Source: Limonium bicolor | Lineage: Eukaryota > Streptophyta > Magnoliopsida > Caryophyllales > Plumbaginaceae | Assembly: GCA_023374045.1 (NCBI GenBank) | Contig: CM041782.1 | Coordinates: 181,556,629 to 181,620,628 of the forward strand | Reading direction: 5' to 3' | DNA: 64,000 nucleotides | Part shown: in pieces, positions 23,126 to 33,275 of the stretch | How positions within the stretch are numbered: position 1 is the stretch's first letter | Layout: the number at the start of each line of letters is the position of its first letter | Notes under the pieces: model-generated | The model's input: the letters and a program-made list of their open reading frames with translations, nothing else | Told to the model about the DNA's origin: nothing | Databases searched by the model: none | Translations under genes and position numbers: made by a program

Positions 23126-24150
23126 TAACCATGATAACATTAATGAGCTTTAAAAATTACAATTTTGCTGCATTTATTGAACAAACCTTATGACAAAGAG
23201 TTGTTTCTATGTTGTGATCAAAATTCACACCCAAAAGTGAGAGTGAAGCTCATATGCTGCAGAAACTATCAGCGGTAAGGCTGCTGTTAGTAAACGAAAA
23301 AAATAAATAAATTCTTTACAACTAAAGTAAAATGCAACACGCCAGGTATGACGAACGAACCTACCTCTAAACGACAAAAAAGAGTTACGTATAGTCGCCT
23401 ACGATGAGTTATCAAGGCATCCACAACAGTGTGGATTCCACCATCTTGGGTAAGTAAGAAAATAAATATGTTGTTGAGTGGTGTGAAATCCACCCTTTTC
23501 TCTCACGTCGTCGCTTAATTAAGTAACACAGTGAAAACAAATATCATTGGCTACAACTCTGCAACAATAATAAAAAAAATAAAAAGTCTTAATAGGATGT
23601 AAAGATAGTGGATATGAAGAGTAAGAATGTTAAGGAACTCTACCATTGTAGAGATGAGTAGATTATCTGAGTTTCTTCTCCACAATTGTGGATGTCTTTA
23701 GTGTATAATTTTTAACTGGGAAAAGTCACAGTATACCCCTGAAAAAATTTCATAATTCACTATATATCCCGATTTCAAAACTCGTTCTTCATATACCAAA
23801 ATAGTTTTAAAATTTAGAATATATCCATATTCCGTGAAATGACCTTGAATAATGATATTTTACTCCTGACATTACAGATCAAGTCCAAGTTCACAATATG
23901 CCACTTTTCTTTTTATTCAAGCCCACTTTTTTTATGAAATTTTACAAAAATAAAAAAATAAAAATACTACAAAAATATAAATAATTACAAAAAATATTTA
24001 AAAAAGTAATAGAATTATAAAAAAACTAAAACATTTATAAAATTGAAATAAAATGATTAAATATTGGACATACACAAAACTTCAAACAAGTTATTCTTTT
24101 ATTCTCATTTTTTATATGCCTTAGCTATTTATAAGTTTTCTTCTTCATTA
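23126..24150 (+). other. AT-rich stretch without recognised features
   Basis: No gene, repeat unit or element terminus could be supported. It contains runs such as CAATAATAAAAAAAATAAAAA near 23560. Decayed repeat DNA is likely. Confidence 0.5.
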
Positions 24151-24380
24151 AAATATTTATGGTTATCGTTAATAATAATTAAATATTATATAATAAGCAT
24201 ATATTATATATATATATATATAAATTTATAAACAAAGCTAATCTAATGTAAGATGAGGTAATTAAAATCATATAAAAATTTGCTCATCTTACATTAGATT
24301 AGCTTTGTTTATAAACAAACTTATATATGCTTATTATATAATATTTAATCCTAATATAACCATAAACTCAAATATTTTGT
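24151..24380 (+). mobile_element. Foldback (MITE-like) element with ~100-bp arms
   Basis: The left arm (about 24151-24263) and right arm (about 24281-24380) are inverted copies. AAAGCTAATCTAATGTAAGA in the left arm is mirrored by its complement in the right, and both contain AAATATTATATAATAAGCATA or its complement further out. The arms are separated by about 15-25 bp, and small gaps interrupt the outer part. A (TA)n run sits in the left arm. No transposase and no clear target duplication were found, so the class is uncertain. Confidence 0.65.
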
Positions 24381-24400
24381 TTGGTCGTTAATAGGGGGGC

Positions 24401-24604
24401 TTATTGCCCTCTTATCAATTGGTTATTTAAAGAATTGTCATCATCCACCTGGGATGCGATACAAATAGGAGCCATGTTGAGCTCCTTTATCCCAGGTTGT
24501 AAACCCAGACCTACTTTGGCTAGAGTATCTACTACCTTATTACAGATTCTAGGTGTATGTTTAATACTTAAATTTATCATAAATAATATACATATTAAGC
24601 ACAA
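24401..24604 (-). pseudogene. LINE RNase H domain fragment
   Basis: The minus-strand translation contains HTPRICNKVVDTLAKVGLG, the pattern at the end of plant LINE RNase H domains (R..N.V.D.LAK.G). A looser tail with D residues follows. It is short, isolated and lacks the rest of the element. It is a different copy from the LINE at 906-3401, which is on the other strand. Confidence 0.6.
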
Positions 24605-24759
24605 ATGAATATGTAAATTCCCAGTATATCAGGTTGTATGGTTTGTTCTTCCACAAATTTGGCAAAGCTTGTTGTGCAAAATATAATTGAATATATCCTG
24701 CTAAATAATGGATAGTGAACCTAACCCTTGTAGTCCAACAAGGTCGAATCCATGATAAG
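24605..24759 (+). other. Short unassigned spacer
   Basis: No feature is recognised. It ends in ATAAG (24755-24759) directly before the LTR-D terminus. Confidence 0.4.
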
Positions 24760-25328
24760 TGTAACACCCCAACTCTTAAAACCGGGATCATCTCATAAAC
24801 CTCCAATTATTTTATTAACAACACAGCGGAATTCTCTACAAATGTTGGTGTTACCGCCGTTAGTCACCCACGTGACTAACTAGGCATACTAAAATCTCCA
24901 AGATCTAGCTACGATTTGATGGACCCAAATCTACCGAACATTAGTATACACAAAAACCTTAACCGAAATACATACACTGAGTACAAAATATTTCATATCC
25001 TAATACATTATAATACCATAGCCTACCATACGAGTGTACATGCACAACTCGTAGGTCAAATGTAAACCCGTAATATAACTACCCCTTCTTACTCTCAGGC
25101 TGGGTCGTCTTCTGCCTCTTACCTACAAAATACAATATGGATGCCCCAAGGGGCTAGCACCTTTGCTAGTACGGTTAACGTGTAGCCCCCAAGCTAACTG
25201 GGCTAAGCACAACTATTTTGTCGTATACATGTGACTGATTATTCATACAACAATAATAAGAAGTATAATAAAACACAACGCAATCATGTGAACAATCACA
25301 GCTCAAACACATTGAACGACTTGATAAG
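24760..25328 (-). mobile_element. Partial Del/Tekay-like LTR (LTR-D), 3' portion
   Basis: Read on the minus strand it ends GGGGTGTTACA at 24760. It contains the stem-loop (24859-24880) and an acceptor-like TTTTGTAG|GT block at about 25123, in the same order and spacing as LTR-A and LTR-B. Only about 565 bp remain, so the U3 and leader are missing. ATAAG occurs at both borders (24755-24759 and 25324-25328), but the inner border lacks a TG, so that match may be chance. Confidence 0.6.
24859..24880 (-). promoter_or_regulatory. Conserved stem-loop in LTR-D
   Basis: GTTAGTCAC and GTGACTAAC pair perfectly over 9 bp with loop GTGG (minus strand), ending 99 nt before the LTR terminus. This is the longest stem of the four related LTRs. 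Confidence 0.68.
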
Positions 25329-25336
25329 CGTTCCTT

Positions 25337-25928
25337 TGTTAAGACAAGATCCTTTAGTTTTGATGATAGCAAACCTTGTGTTGTTTACCTAATGCGTTTG
25401 TCAAGATTCATGATTTCAGATAAACAGGTGAATAAGTGGCTTAGCACGCAAGGTTGCAAGTGCACTTAAGTCATGAGCGGCTTAGCACGCAAGGTTGCAA
25501 GCGCGCTCAATCCACGACATGTGCTCTACCAGTCGGGCACCTGTCGGCGAGAGCTCCGAAGAACTTCTAACAAGACACAAGCAGTCAAGAACCACACCAT
25601 CACATATCTCTTACATCAGACATCAAACAAGGACCAAACGGAGTTAGCAACGTCGACAAACTCACTCAGATTATTCACAACCACACAAGCAACTTGCTCA
25701 TGACAAACACACGAAAAAAGGTGTATCTCATTAATGTGCAAGATAACAAGATAAACAAAGGCTATTGATGAACATCATTACATAGCCGTAATACTTCAAA
25801 AGAGAGAATTTATGAGCATTAATGAGCCAGACAAGTTCATACAAGTTGAAGTGTGCAAGTGGTGACCGACCACTTGGGGAGACGCGCCGTCAACTTGCCC
25901 ATTCACAAGGCAACGCGTGTACTGGTGG
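25337..25928 (+). mobile_element. Copia (SIRE-like) LTR, U3 part, interrupted by the Ogre-like element
   Basis: The first base of a TGTTAAGACAAGATCC start is at 25337. A TTTTGATGATAGCAAA block follows, which I associate with SIRE-type LTRs. The last ~98 bp (25831-25928) are the reverse complement of 47851-47948 with about one difference. The sequence stops at GGTGG, where the Ogre-like element is inserted. The missing remainder of this LTR exists in inverted orientation at 47306-48050. A 24-bp motif (CGGCTTAGCACGCAAGG and following bases) is duplicated 43 bp apart near 25438 and 25481. Confidence 0.65.
25924..25928 (+). repeat. Target-site duplication GGTGG of the Ogre-like element
   Basis: GGTGG precedes the element end at 25929. 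Its partner is CCACC at 48046-48050, next to the opposite element end in the inverted copy. In the uninterrupted copia LTR copy at 47851-47855 the site occurs once. Confidence 0.8.
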
Positions 25929-26676
25929 TGTGGAGGGTGATTTTCGGTATGGGGGGGTCTATCTAAATATGGTTCTTGACTGAAAAGCCTAGATCCTAAA
26001 AATTGCCATTCTGTGGAGGGTGAAAACCCGTTATTCTGGCATCCCTCAAATACCTACTAAATCGTCCGTCTTTCCCAGAAAGCATAAAGGGGGAATGCAA
26101 GTGTGCACTACACCCACTCTCGATGGGCTCCACGCGGACTTATGCCCTAAGGGCAGAAATTGACTAGAGTCGCCACCTAGTTTGACCTATGATAACTAGG
26201 AAGGAGGATTGGGTTCTAAGAACCGTTAATTGTCTCTGAGATTGTTGCCTATGGATAGGACTTATCTGATCATACCAGAGATTCTATGTGGGTTCGCACT
26301 GGGTTACACCCCTTAGAAGTGGCAACGACCACGACATTGGATTGGTGCCCGAGGAAACCTCGGTCTCCAATTGTCGGGATTGCCTTCTTTCAAAACCTTT
26401 TAGAGAGATTCATTTAAGAGCCAAGGATAGGATTAGGATGAGAAGAGAGAATGGATGAGGCGAGCTTTTCTGCCATGCCAACGCCTAGAAGAGGGAATTG
26501 GGGAGTTCAGATGAGTATAGAATGAAGATTTGGGAAAGTCCGGGGTCGAGAGTTGAAGAAGTCGAGGGTTTGTAGGAGTCAGAGGGGATTTGAATGTTTG
26601 ACAGACATGAATAACACCTTAGAGTTGGGAAAAGGGTTTTTTGGATTGGAGTGGGGTCGCACCCTATGTGGGCTGC

Positions 26677-26716
26677 CTACGTACTCAACTCCATGTTGAG
26701 ATCAGACCTTACGTAG
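26677..26716 (-). promoter_or_regulatory. Bulged hairpin in the Ogre-like LTR
   Basis: CTACGTA/TACGTAG and CTCAAC/GTTGAG pair around a 5-base loop, with a conserved 9-base bulge containing GTCTGAT on one side. The same structure recurs at 38775-38814 and 51923-51962, and in altered but still paired form in the element interior (32868-32905). Confidence 0.6.
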
Positions 26717-26809
26717 TTCAGGTTTTGGGGGTTTCGGAAGTTTTGATGTTTGTGGAGTTTGAAGATATTTGAGGTGTTTGAGATTTCGAGAAGTTTCGAG
26801 TTTAGGATG

Positions 26810-27062
26810 CTAGTCTATGAGACGCTTGGGTCTATGAGACATTTAGAATATTCAAATGATGAAAAGAATGAGATATCAAAGTCTGTGAGACGCTCAGGTC
26901 TATGAGACACTTGAAACCTTGAGATGTCGAAGTCTGTGAGACGCTCGGATCTGTGAGACGCTCGGGTCTATGAGATGCTCGGGTCTGTGAGACATTCGAA
27001 TCATTGGGATGACAAAGTCTGTGAGACACTCAGGTCTGTGAGACATTTAGAGTGTAGAAGAA
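26810..27062 (+). repeat. Degenerate ~20-bp tandem repeat (GTCTRTGAGACGCTCGG type)
   Basis: About ten copies of GTCTGTGAGACGCTCGG-like units, with spacers, lie within the Ogre-like LTR. They recur at about 38908-39155 and, inverted, at about 51590-51840. Confidence 0.7.
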
Positions 27063-27436
27063 ATTGGAATGGAATTGAAATTGAATTGAGATCGAAGTTG
27101 AATCGGGGTTGAATGAATATTGAATTGAATTGGAATTGAATGAGTTTGGAATTGAATTGAATTTGAATTTGAATTGAATTTGGATTTGAATTGAATTTGA
27201 ATTTGAATTGAATTTGGGTTGGGGTTGAAAAATCGGGTCGGGTCAAAATTTGAGTTGGTCAACGTTCGGGTCAAGGTCAAAGTTCGGGCCAAGGTCAAAG
27301 TTAGGCCGAGTCAAAGTTGGGTCAAAGTCAAAGTTCAGATTGGTCAAAGTTGGACCAAGTCAAAGTTCGGGTTGGTCATGATTGGACCGGGTCAAAGTTT
27401 GACCGGATTGGGCCTTGGTCAAGGTTTGGGCCGCAT

Positions 27437-27862
27437 TAGGCCTTGGTTGGGCTTTTGGGCCTCGAAATGGGCTTTAGAATGGGCCTCAAATTGGGCTTTG
27501 GGATTGGCCTCGAATTGGGCTTTGGAATGAGCCTCAAATTGGGCTTTGGAATGAGCCTCGAATTGGGCTTTGGAATAGGCCTCGAATTGGGCTTTGGAAT
27601 GAGCCTCGAATTGGGCTTTGGAATAGGCCTCAAATTGGGCTTTGAAATGGGCCTCGAATTGGGCTTTGGAATGAGCCTCGAATTGGGCTTTGAATGAGCC
27701 TCGAATTGGGCTTTGGAATGAGCCTCGAATTGGGCTTTGGAATAGGCCTCGAATTGGGCTTTGAAATGGGCCTCGAATTGGGCTTTGGAATGGGCCTCAA
27801 ATTGGGCTTTGGAATGAGCCTCGAATTGGGCTTGGAATGAGCCTCGAATTGGGCTTTATTTA
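27437..27862 (+). repeat. 24-bp minisatellite in the 3' LTR, about 17 units
   Basis: The unit is GCCTCGAATTGGGCTTTGGA plus ATGA or ATAG. Corresponding arrays lie at about 39551-39957 (about 17 units) and, inverted, at 50810-51185 (about 16). A 24-bp period leaves both strands open, giving false periodic proteins. Confidence 0.9.
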
Positions 27863-30154
27863 GCATTTGAAGTGAATTGATGTTTAGATTTTGAAATTGA
27901 TTGATTTTTGAAATGAAATGATGATTTTTTTTTTAGAATTGGAATGTTGATTGTGCATTTTATTCTGACATGGGATGATTTGAAAAGTTTTGAGGAAAAC
28001 GGGTATTCCTCACATGGACCGTGTCTAGGACCCGTATGCATTGAGGATACCCCAAACCTAAGACTTATCTACAAAGGGGTGGCCTATGGGCTAACTAGGG
28101 CTTCCTAGGTATTGGGCCTCTATATGGACTAGGTCCAACAATTGCCAAGCTAATCTATGACATGTAATGTAGATATATAGCACAACATAAAGCTGAAGAC
28201 AAGCATATAAAACGGAAATAAAACCTTAAAGTTCTCGTCTGATTTCCTATTCTTTACGCATGTGGAACTAGGTATTGATCCGAATACAAGTTCTATACCT
28301 AACTTCAAAATTGCTAAAAAATGCTTTATTATGCGGGTGGAGATTTTGCGAACTAACAAAAGGAAGAAAATAACAAAACTGTTTACACTACCAAAATACA
28401 ACAGCCGATTGAGTTTCACTTTTCTACCACTCTATTCAAATTCAATCGTCGGTTATTCACTTCCGATTCGGCCCTCTTTCTTTTTCCTTTCGGTCAACAC
28501 ACGACAAAATTAAACCCTTGCCAGCTGGAATATCATAGGACCCAAGACTATAGTTGCTAGCCAACACCAGAGAAATAAATTGACAATCGGAGTTCATTCA
28601 ACAAACAAAGTGCAGGACAGATAGACCAGCAATCATCATTCACGCAAGGTAAGCAACTCCAAAGTCATGAAATCGGAAGCATATTTAACAGCAATGCTGT
28701 ACAGGCCGACCAACACCCCAAAGCTAAGAGCTACAGAAAAATAACATTCACACATTGGCATGCTTGCTCTCGAATCAGAAAAAATAAGAGCATACTCAAT
28801 CGACAATGTCACACGGACTAAACAACATCATTAGACACATTTACTGATTTACCGAAACACATCTAAGTTATTCAGCTGAAGATTTCAATACCCAGATGAA
28901 GGTAGCATTGTCTCCCGCAAACAACTCTGGAAGAACCTTAATCTGCCTCCGCACTTGTCAAGCCTCTGGTGTTGTTGCTCAGGGATTACCACTGACCCAT
29001 GTAGCGCTTTAGTCCATGCTCATCTAGGCCCTAAACTATCAATCGGTTAGGTCAAAATTATAGCACCCGAGATGCCGCAAAGCAGAACTGACCCAAGTTA
29101 GGGTTGGCCTGCGAAATCAACAACATAGCACATAAACGACAGTAAAAAGAGTGAAATGAGGACAGAATCAGAAAATGACAGAGTTGGATTCCTCTGGTGA
29201 ACAAGTCACGAAGGACCGGGATTTCTTTAGCGGCCGATTGAAGATTTCGAGTTAGAGAGGGTGACTAGCAGCCATGTTCGAATGGAAACCGTTCCTGGGA
29301 TGAGGAATAGAGGGATCGATGGTGAAGATGACAGCCAGAGATGAAGATGGAAGCAGGACGGTGACGGGAGGTGATGAAGATCAAGATGTAGCGGCGTTCG
29401 TGGGTGCTGGAGTCGGAAGATCGGTTGCGCTGTGCGTTCTTGTTTCCAGCTTGAAGGTTCGATCGATGGAGCTCTGTGTTGTTCGCCATTTGGACGAGAA
29501 TGAAAGGGGCGGTAGGGCATGTATATTCCTGGTTCGCCAACCTCAGTGGATGGAATGAAGAGAGGGCAGAGCCCGTTTGTTCCTTGTTCGCCAGGTATGC
29601 TGCAAATTACCGTGAGCAGGAAGGGAAGTTCAAAGAGCTTAATCCTCTTTGTTCGCCAGTTAGGTTGCAAAACACCGTGAAGAAGGAAGGAGGTGCTGGG
29701 TTTCGAATTTGTCTATTGCGGCGTGATTGACGGGAGCAAAAGCTTGGGTGCTCCGAGTGATTTTTTTGTTAGCTATCGGAGGAGATGGGAGTACCGAGAA
29801 TCGCTGGGAATGAAATATTCTTGTTCTGACGATTCGTTGGTTTTTTTTTAAAGCTTGTGGGACGAAAGAGATGACGGCTTGGAGTGAAGCAGTAGAAGAG
29901 TTAGGTCTTCCATTTGAGTTTTTTTTGAGTAGAAAACTGGTTGAATGAAAATTCGGGGAAGAAACACAGGGAAGAAGAAAGAGTAAGGGTAGTCGTTCCA
30001 TCGAAAAATGAAAGCCGTCCTCTGTTGATGTTTTGTGTTTCAGAAAGAAAAGGAAAGATGATCATCGGAAGAATGAGGACTGGAATTGGGAAATGCGGCT
30101 ACAGTTTTTGGTGGTATGTCCATTGTTACCGCCTCGGGATTAGGGTTTCTTGCT

Positions 30155-30164
30155 TGCTTATAAA
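30155..30164 (-). promoter_or_regulatory. TATA-like box in the Ogre-like LTR
   Basis: CTTTATAAGC on the minus strand lies about 455 nt after the LTR start, shortly before the CT-rich leader. The inverted copy has the same at about 48503-48512. Confidence 0.5.
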
Positions 30165-30596
30165 GACGACAATGAGAGAATGGTGTATGTTCGTCGGGCT
30201 GGACTAGTGGCCAAATTGGGTCACGTAAGGAAGACCGCAGCCCAATGAAAGTGGAAGTGGTCAGTGGTAATCCACCATGTCAGCTACAACACAAACAACT
30301 CAGTCACTAGACTACTACATATCCCTGCGTTATAAAAGCAAGAAATGTTTTACAAGCTAATTCTGACAGGTGTAAAGGGGTGATGTGGAAGAAATAATAA
30401 ATAGAATGAGTCGGATGTAAAATTGGCTAAACAAAGTTAATAGTGTTGGAATTTTTTTTTGAAATGTATATATATACATAAACAAAATCGGTTTATTGAT
30501 AAAACATAATAAAACAATGGACTTATGTCAGCACGCACGTCAAAAATTTTGAGACAACGACTCTCTTTTTTTATTTATTGGATTTTGTTTTATGGG

Positions 30597-30693
30597 GTGA
30601 GAATTTTTGGCGTCTACAGATGGCTCCCCTTGATTCAATTTTGCAAGCCCTTGCAGAATTGGATCAAGGTTGAGAGGGCGCCAAAAATTCTCA
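30597..30693 (-). other. Long hairpin spanning the polypurine tract and 3' LTR start
   Basis: Outer arms GTGAGAATTTTTGGCG (30597-30612) and CGCCAAAAATTCTCAC (30678-30693) pair perfectly over 16 bp. Inner arms TTGATTCAATTTTGCAAG and CTTGCAGAATTGGATCAA pair over 18 positions with two mismatches. The LTR border (30618) and the polypurine tract (30619-30631, minus strand AAGGGGAGCCATC) lie in the internal loop between them. Confidence 0.72.
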
Positions 30694-31033
30694 CTACGAC
30701 TTTGTGGTGCACCGGGATGCGACCGCGAGGAAGATAATGAGTGAATGCAACGGGAAATGATATGATAGTTGAATGCATGAGGACTTATTACGAGCCTCAA
30801 CTTGACCTCTTGACATCCAGACTTAGGACTTATGACGAGCCTGAAAGCTAACAATAGATTGGTTTGGGGTGCACGAGGACTTAGGAGTGCCTCAACTGGA
30901 CCTCTTGACATCCAGTCCTAGGGTTATGACGGGCCTAGAATGCGATTTAAAGTACGAGGGCTTAGGAGAGCCTCAACTAGACCTCTTGACATCTAGCTAT
31001 AGGACTTATGACGAGCCTATAATACTTTTCATT

Positions 31034-32240
31034 GTGTACCGTACTAGTAGCGTAATAGCTGCCTAGCAGGTGGGTGAGAAACGATCTTGCACTAGTAGCG
31101 TAATAGCTGCCTAATGAAGGAGAAAACGGCGGGACCGCACTAGTAGCGTAATAGCTGTCTAGCGGGTTATGAAGTGAACGATCTCGCACTAGTAGCGTAA
31201 TAGCTGCCTAGTGAAGGAAAAACGGCGGGACCGCACTAGTAGCGTAATAGCTGCCTAGCGGGTTATGAAGTGAACGATCTCGCACTAGTAGCGTAATAGC
31301 TGCCTAGTGAAGGAAAAATGGCGGGACCGCACTAGTAGCGTAATAGCTGCCTAGCGGGTTATGAAGTGAACGATCTCGCACTAGTAGCGTAATAGCTGCC
31401 TAGTGAAGGAAAAACGGCGGGACCGCACTAGTAGCGTAATAGCTGCCTAGCGGGTTATGAAGTGAATGATCTCGCACTAGTAGCGTAATAGCTGCCTAGT
31501 GAAGGAAAACGGCGGGACCGCACTAGTAGCGTAATAGCTGCCTAGTGAAGGAAAAATGGCGGGACCGCACTAGTAGCGTAATAGCTGCCTAGCGGGTTAT
31601 GAAGTGAACAATCTCGCACTAGTAGCGTAATAGCTGCCTAGTGAAGGAAAAACGGCGGGACCGCACTAGTAGCGTAATAGCTGCCTAGCGGGTTATGAAG
31701 TGAATGATCTCGCACTAGTAGCGTAATAGCTGCCTAGTGAAGGAAAACGGCGGGACCGCACTAGTAGCGTAATAGCTGCCTAGCGGGTTATGAAGTGAAC
31801 GATCTCGCACTAATAGCGTAATAGCTGCCTAGTGAAGGAAAAACGGCGGGACCGCACTAGTAGCGTAATAGCTGCCTAGCGGGTTATGAAGTGAACGATC
31901 TCGCACTAGTAGCGTAATAGCTGCCTAGTGAAGGAAAAACGGTGGGACCGCACTAGTAGCGTAATAGCTGCCTAGCGGGTGTGTAAATGAAAGGCGACCG
32001 TACTAGTAGCGCAATAGTTGTCTAGCAGGTGTAAAATGAAAAATTCGACCGCACTAGTAGCGCAATAGCTGTCTTGAGGGTGTAAAATGAAAGGTGACCG
32101 TACTAGTAGCGCAATAGCTGTCTAGCAGGTGCAAAACGAAAAATTCGACCGCACTAGTAGCGCAATAGCTGTCTAGTGGGTGTAAAATGAAACGCGACCG
32201 CACTAGTAGCGCAATAGCTGCCTAGCGGGTGTGAAGATGC
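31034..32240 (-). repeat. Satellite-like tandem array, 25 units of ~48 bp in ~96-bp pairs
   Basis: A 26-bp core (CACTAGTAGCGTAATAGCTG and flanks) recurs 25 times about every 48 bp. Left of about 31980 two linker types alternate (GGGTTATGAAGTGAACGATCT versus TGAAGGAAAAACGGCGGGAC), giving a higher-order unit of about 96 bp. From 32000 rightward the core changes to GCGCAATAG and the linker to GTGTAAAATGAA. One unit breaks the alternation near 31520. It sits in the 3' untranslated part of the element, about 0.4 kb from the 3' LTR. Confidence 0.92.
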
Positions 32241-32389
32241 GTCAGATAGTGAGCAAATTTTGTGGGTATATGCAGATGATATGTGATGTGAGGTGATTAA
32301 CCAATGTATTAATTGAATTAAACTCCCTGTTTGTGGAGGTAGGTTTTTGTGTGAGCAGATGGCTTTATAGTAACATCAAAACCTCGGGA

Positions 32390-33275
32390 TGGCTCCGGTA
32401 TGGCTCCGGCATGGCTTCATGGATCTGAGATGGCTCCAGCATGCGTTGAGCTCCAGTATGCTCTGATGGCTCTGGTAGGCACTGATGGCTCCGGTGTGAC
32501 CAATGGTCTCGGGGTGGTTGGTGGGTTTGACATGGTTGGTGATGTTGTGGCAGTTTGTAGGCTTTCATTTGCCTTGAGATTTTTTTTTTCAGGGTGGTTT
32601 GATGGCTCCGATGATGGATTTATTGTTGTTTGAGGGGATTTGTTGTGGACTTTGTAGTGAGTGAATGGTTTTTCACGAGTGAATGATGAAACACAGTTGC
32701 ATGACTTTGTTGGGAGTTCCCATCATGGTTCCAGGATTTCCATGGATGGCTCCGGGATGACCTTGTGCTGATTGAGCATGACGATGCTTTGGTTGGTTCA
32801 CTTTAATGACACCGAGGGGAAAAGGGAAGTTTTCGCCTCTGATGTGGTCGCACCTGGGCGGGCTGCATACGTACTCAATTCCATATTGAGATCAGACCAT
32901 ACGTAGTTCGATCCTCTGTGAGCAAAGCTTTGGTGACGAAATGGATCTAACAAGGATTTGAGGTGGCCCCCGTATTATTCTCGGACTGTTGGGATGGCCT
33001 CTGTGTAGCTCTATGGATGGTCTCAATGTTTTGAGGATGACTCCCGCATGGCTCCAGATTGGCTTTAGAAGCGGTGTCGAAAGGGAATGAGTATGGCAGT
33101 GGATGGCTCCGGGATGGTCTTCGTATGCCTCCGGATAGCTCTTGAATGGTTCGATGTAGCTCGGCGATAGCCCGGGATGGATGCTCCGAAGAGGCTAGAT
33201 ATAGCTCGATGATGGCCCAGGATAGCGCCGTAATGGTTCGATGTAGCTCAAAGATAGCCTAGGATGGCTCCGACT
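32390..33275 (+). repeat. Dispersed ATGGCTCCGG-type short repeats
   Basis: Many copies of ATGGCTCCGG, GTAGCTC and close variants occur at irregular spacing over about 0.9 kb. They are interrupted by a segment homologous to the LTR hairpin region (about 32840-32925). Confidence 0.65.
32868..32905 (-). promoter_or_regulatory. Interior copy of the Ogre-like LTR hairpin
   Basis: About 80 bp around this site are homologous to 26650-26720 in the LTR. The inner stem is CTCAAT/ATTGAG here and CTCAAC/GTTGAG in the LTR, a compensated pair change, while loop and bulge are kept. Confidence 0.6.

Larger units (their letters stand above)
25929..30618 (-). repeat. 3' LTR of the Ogre-like element, 4.69 kb
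   Basis: It is intact from TGTAGACGCC (30618, minus strand) to CCACA (25929). In transcript direction: U3 to a TATA-like CTTTATAAGC at about 30155-30164, a CT-rich leader with repeated TGGCGAACA motifs, then a chain of four tandem-repeat tracts. These tracts are a 24-bp unit, GGTCAAAGTT-type, GAATT-type and GAGACGCTC-type. A hairpin (26677-26716) and the terminus follow. No gene is supported; long open frames over the 24-bp array are a consequence of a period divisible by three. Confidence 0.85.

Noticed and set aside
24755..25328. ATAAG flanks of LTR-D as a true target duplication
   Set aside because: The inner border does not start with TG and most of the LTR is missing, so the 5-bp match is not enough to call a complete insertion.
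29227..30001. Open frames of up to 147 codons in the Ogre-like LTR, possible captured gene
   Set aside because: The corresponding frames are broken differently in the other two LTR copies. The region is a CT-rich leader with short repeats, not coding sequence.
31034..32240. Regular repeat/spacer pattern that superficially looks like a CRISPR array
   Set aside because: The spacers are just two alternating linker types, not unique sequences, and the array lies in a plant retrotransposon. It is a higher-order tandem repeat.
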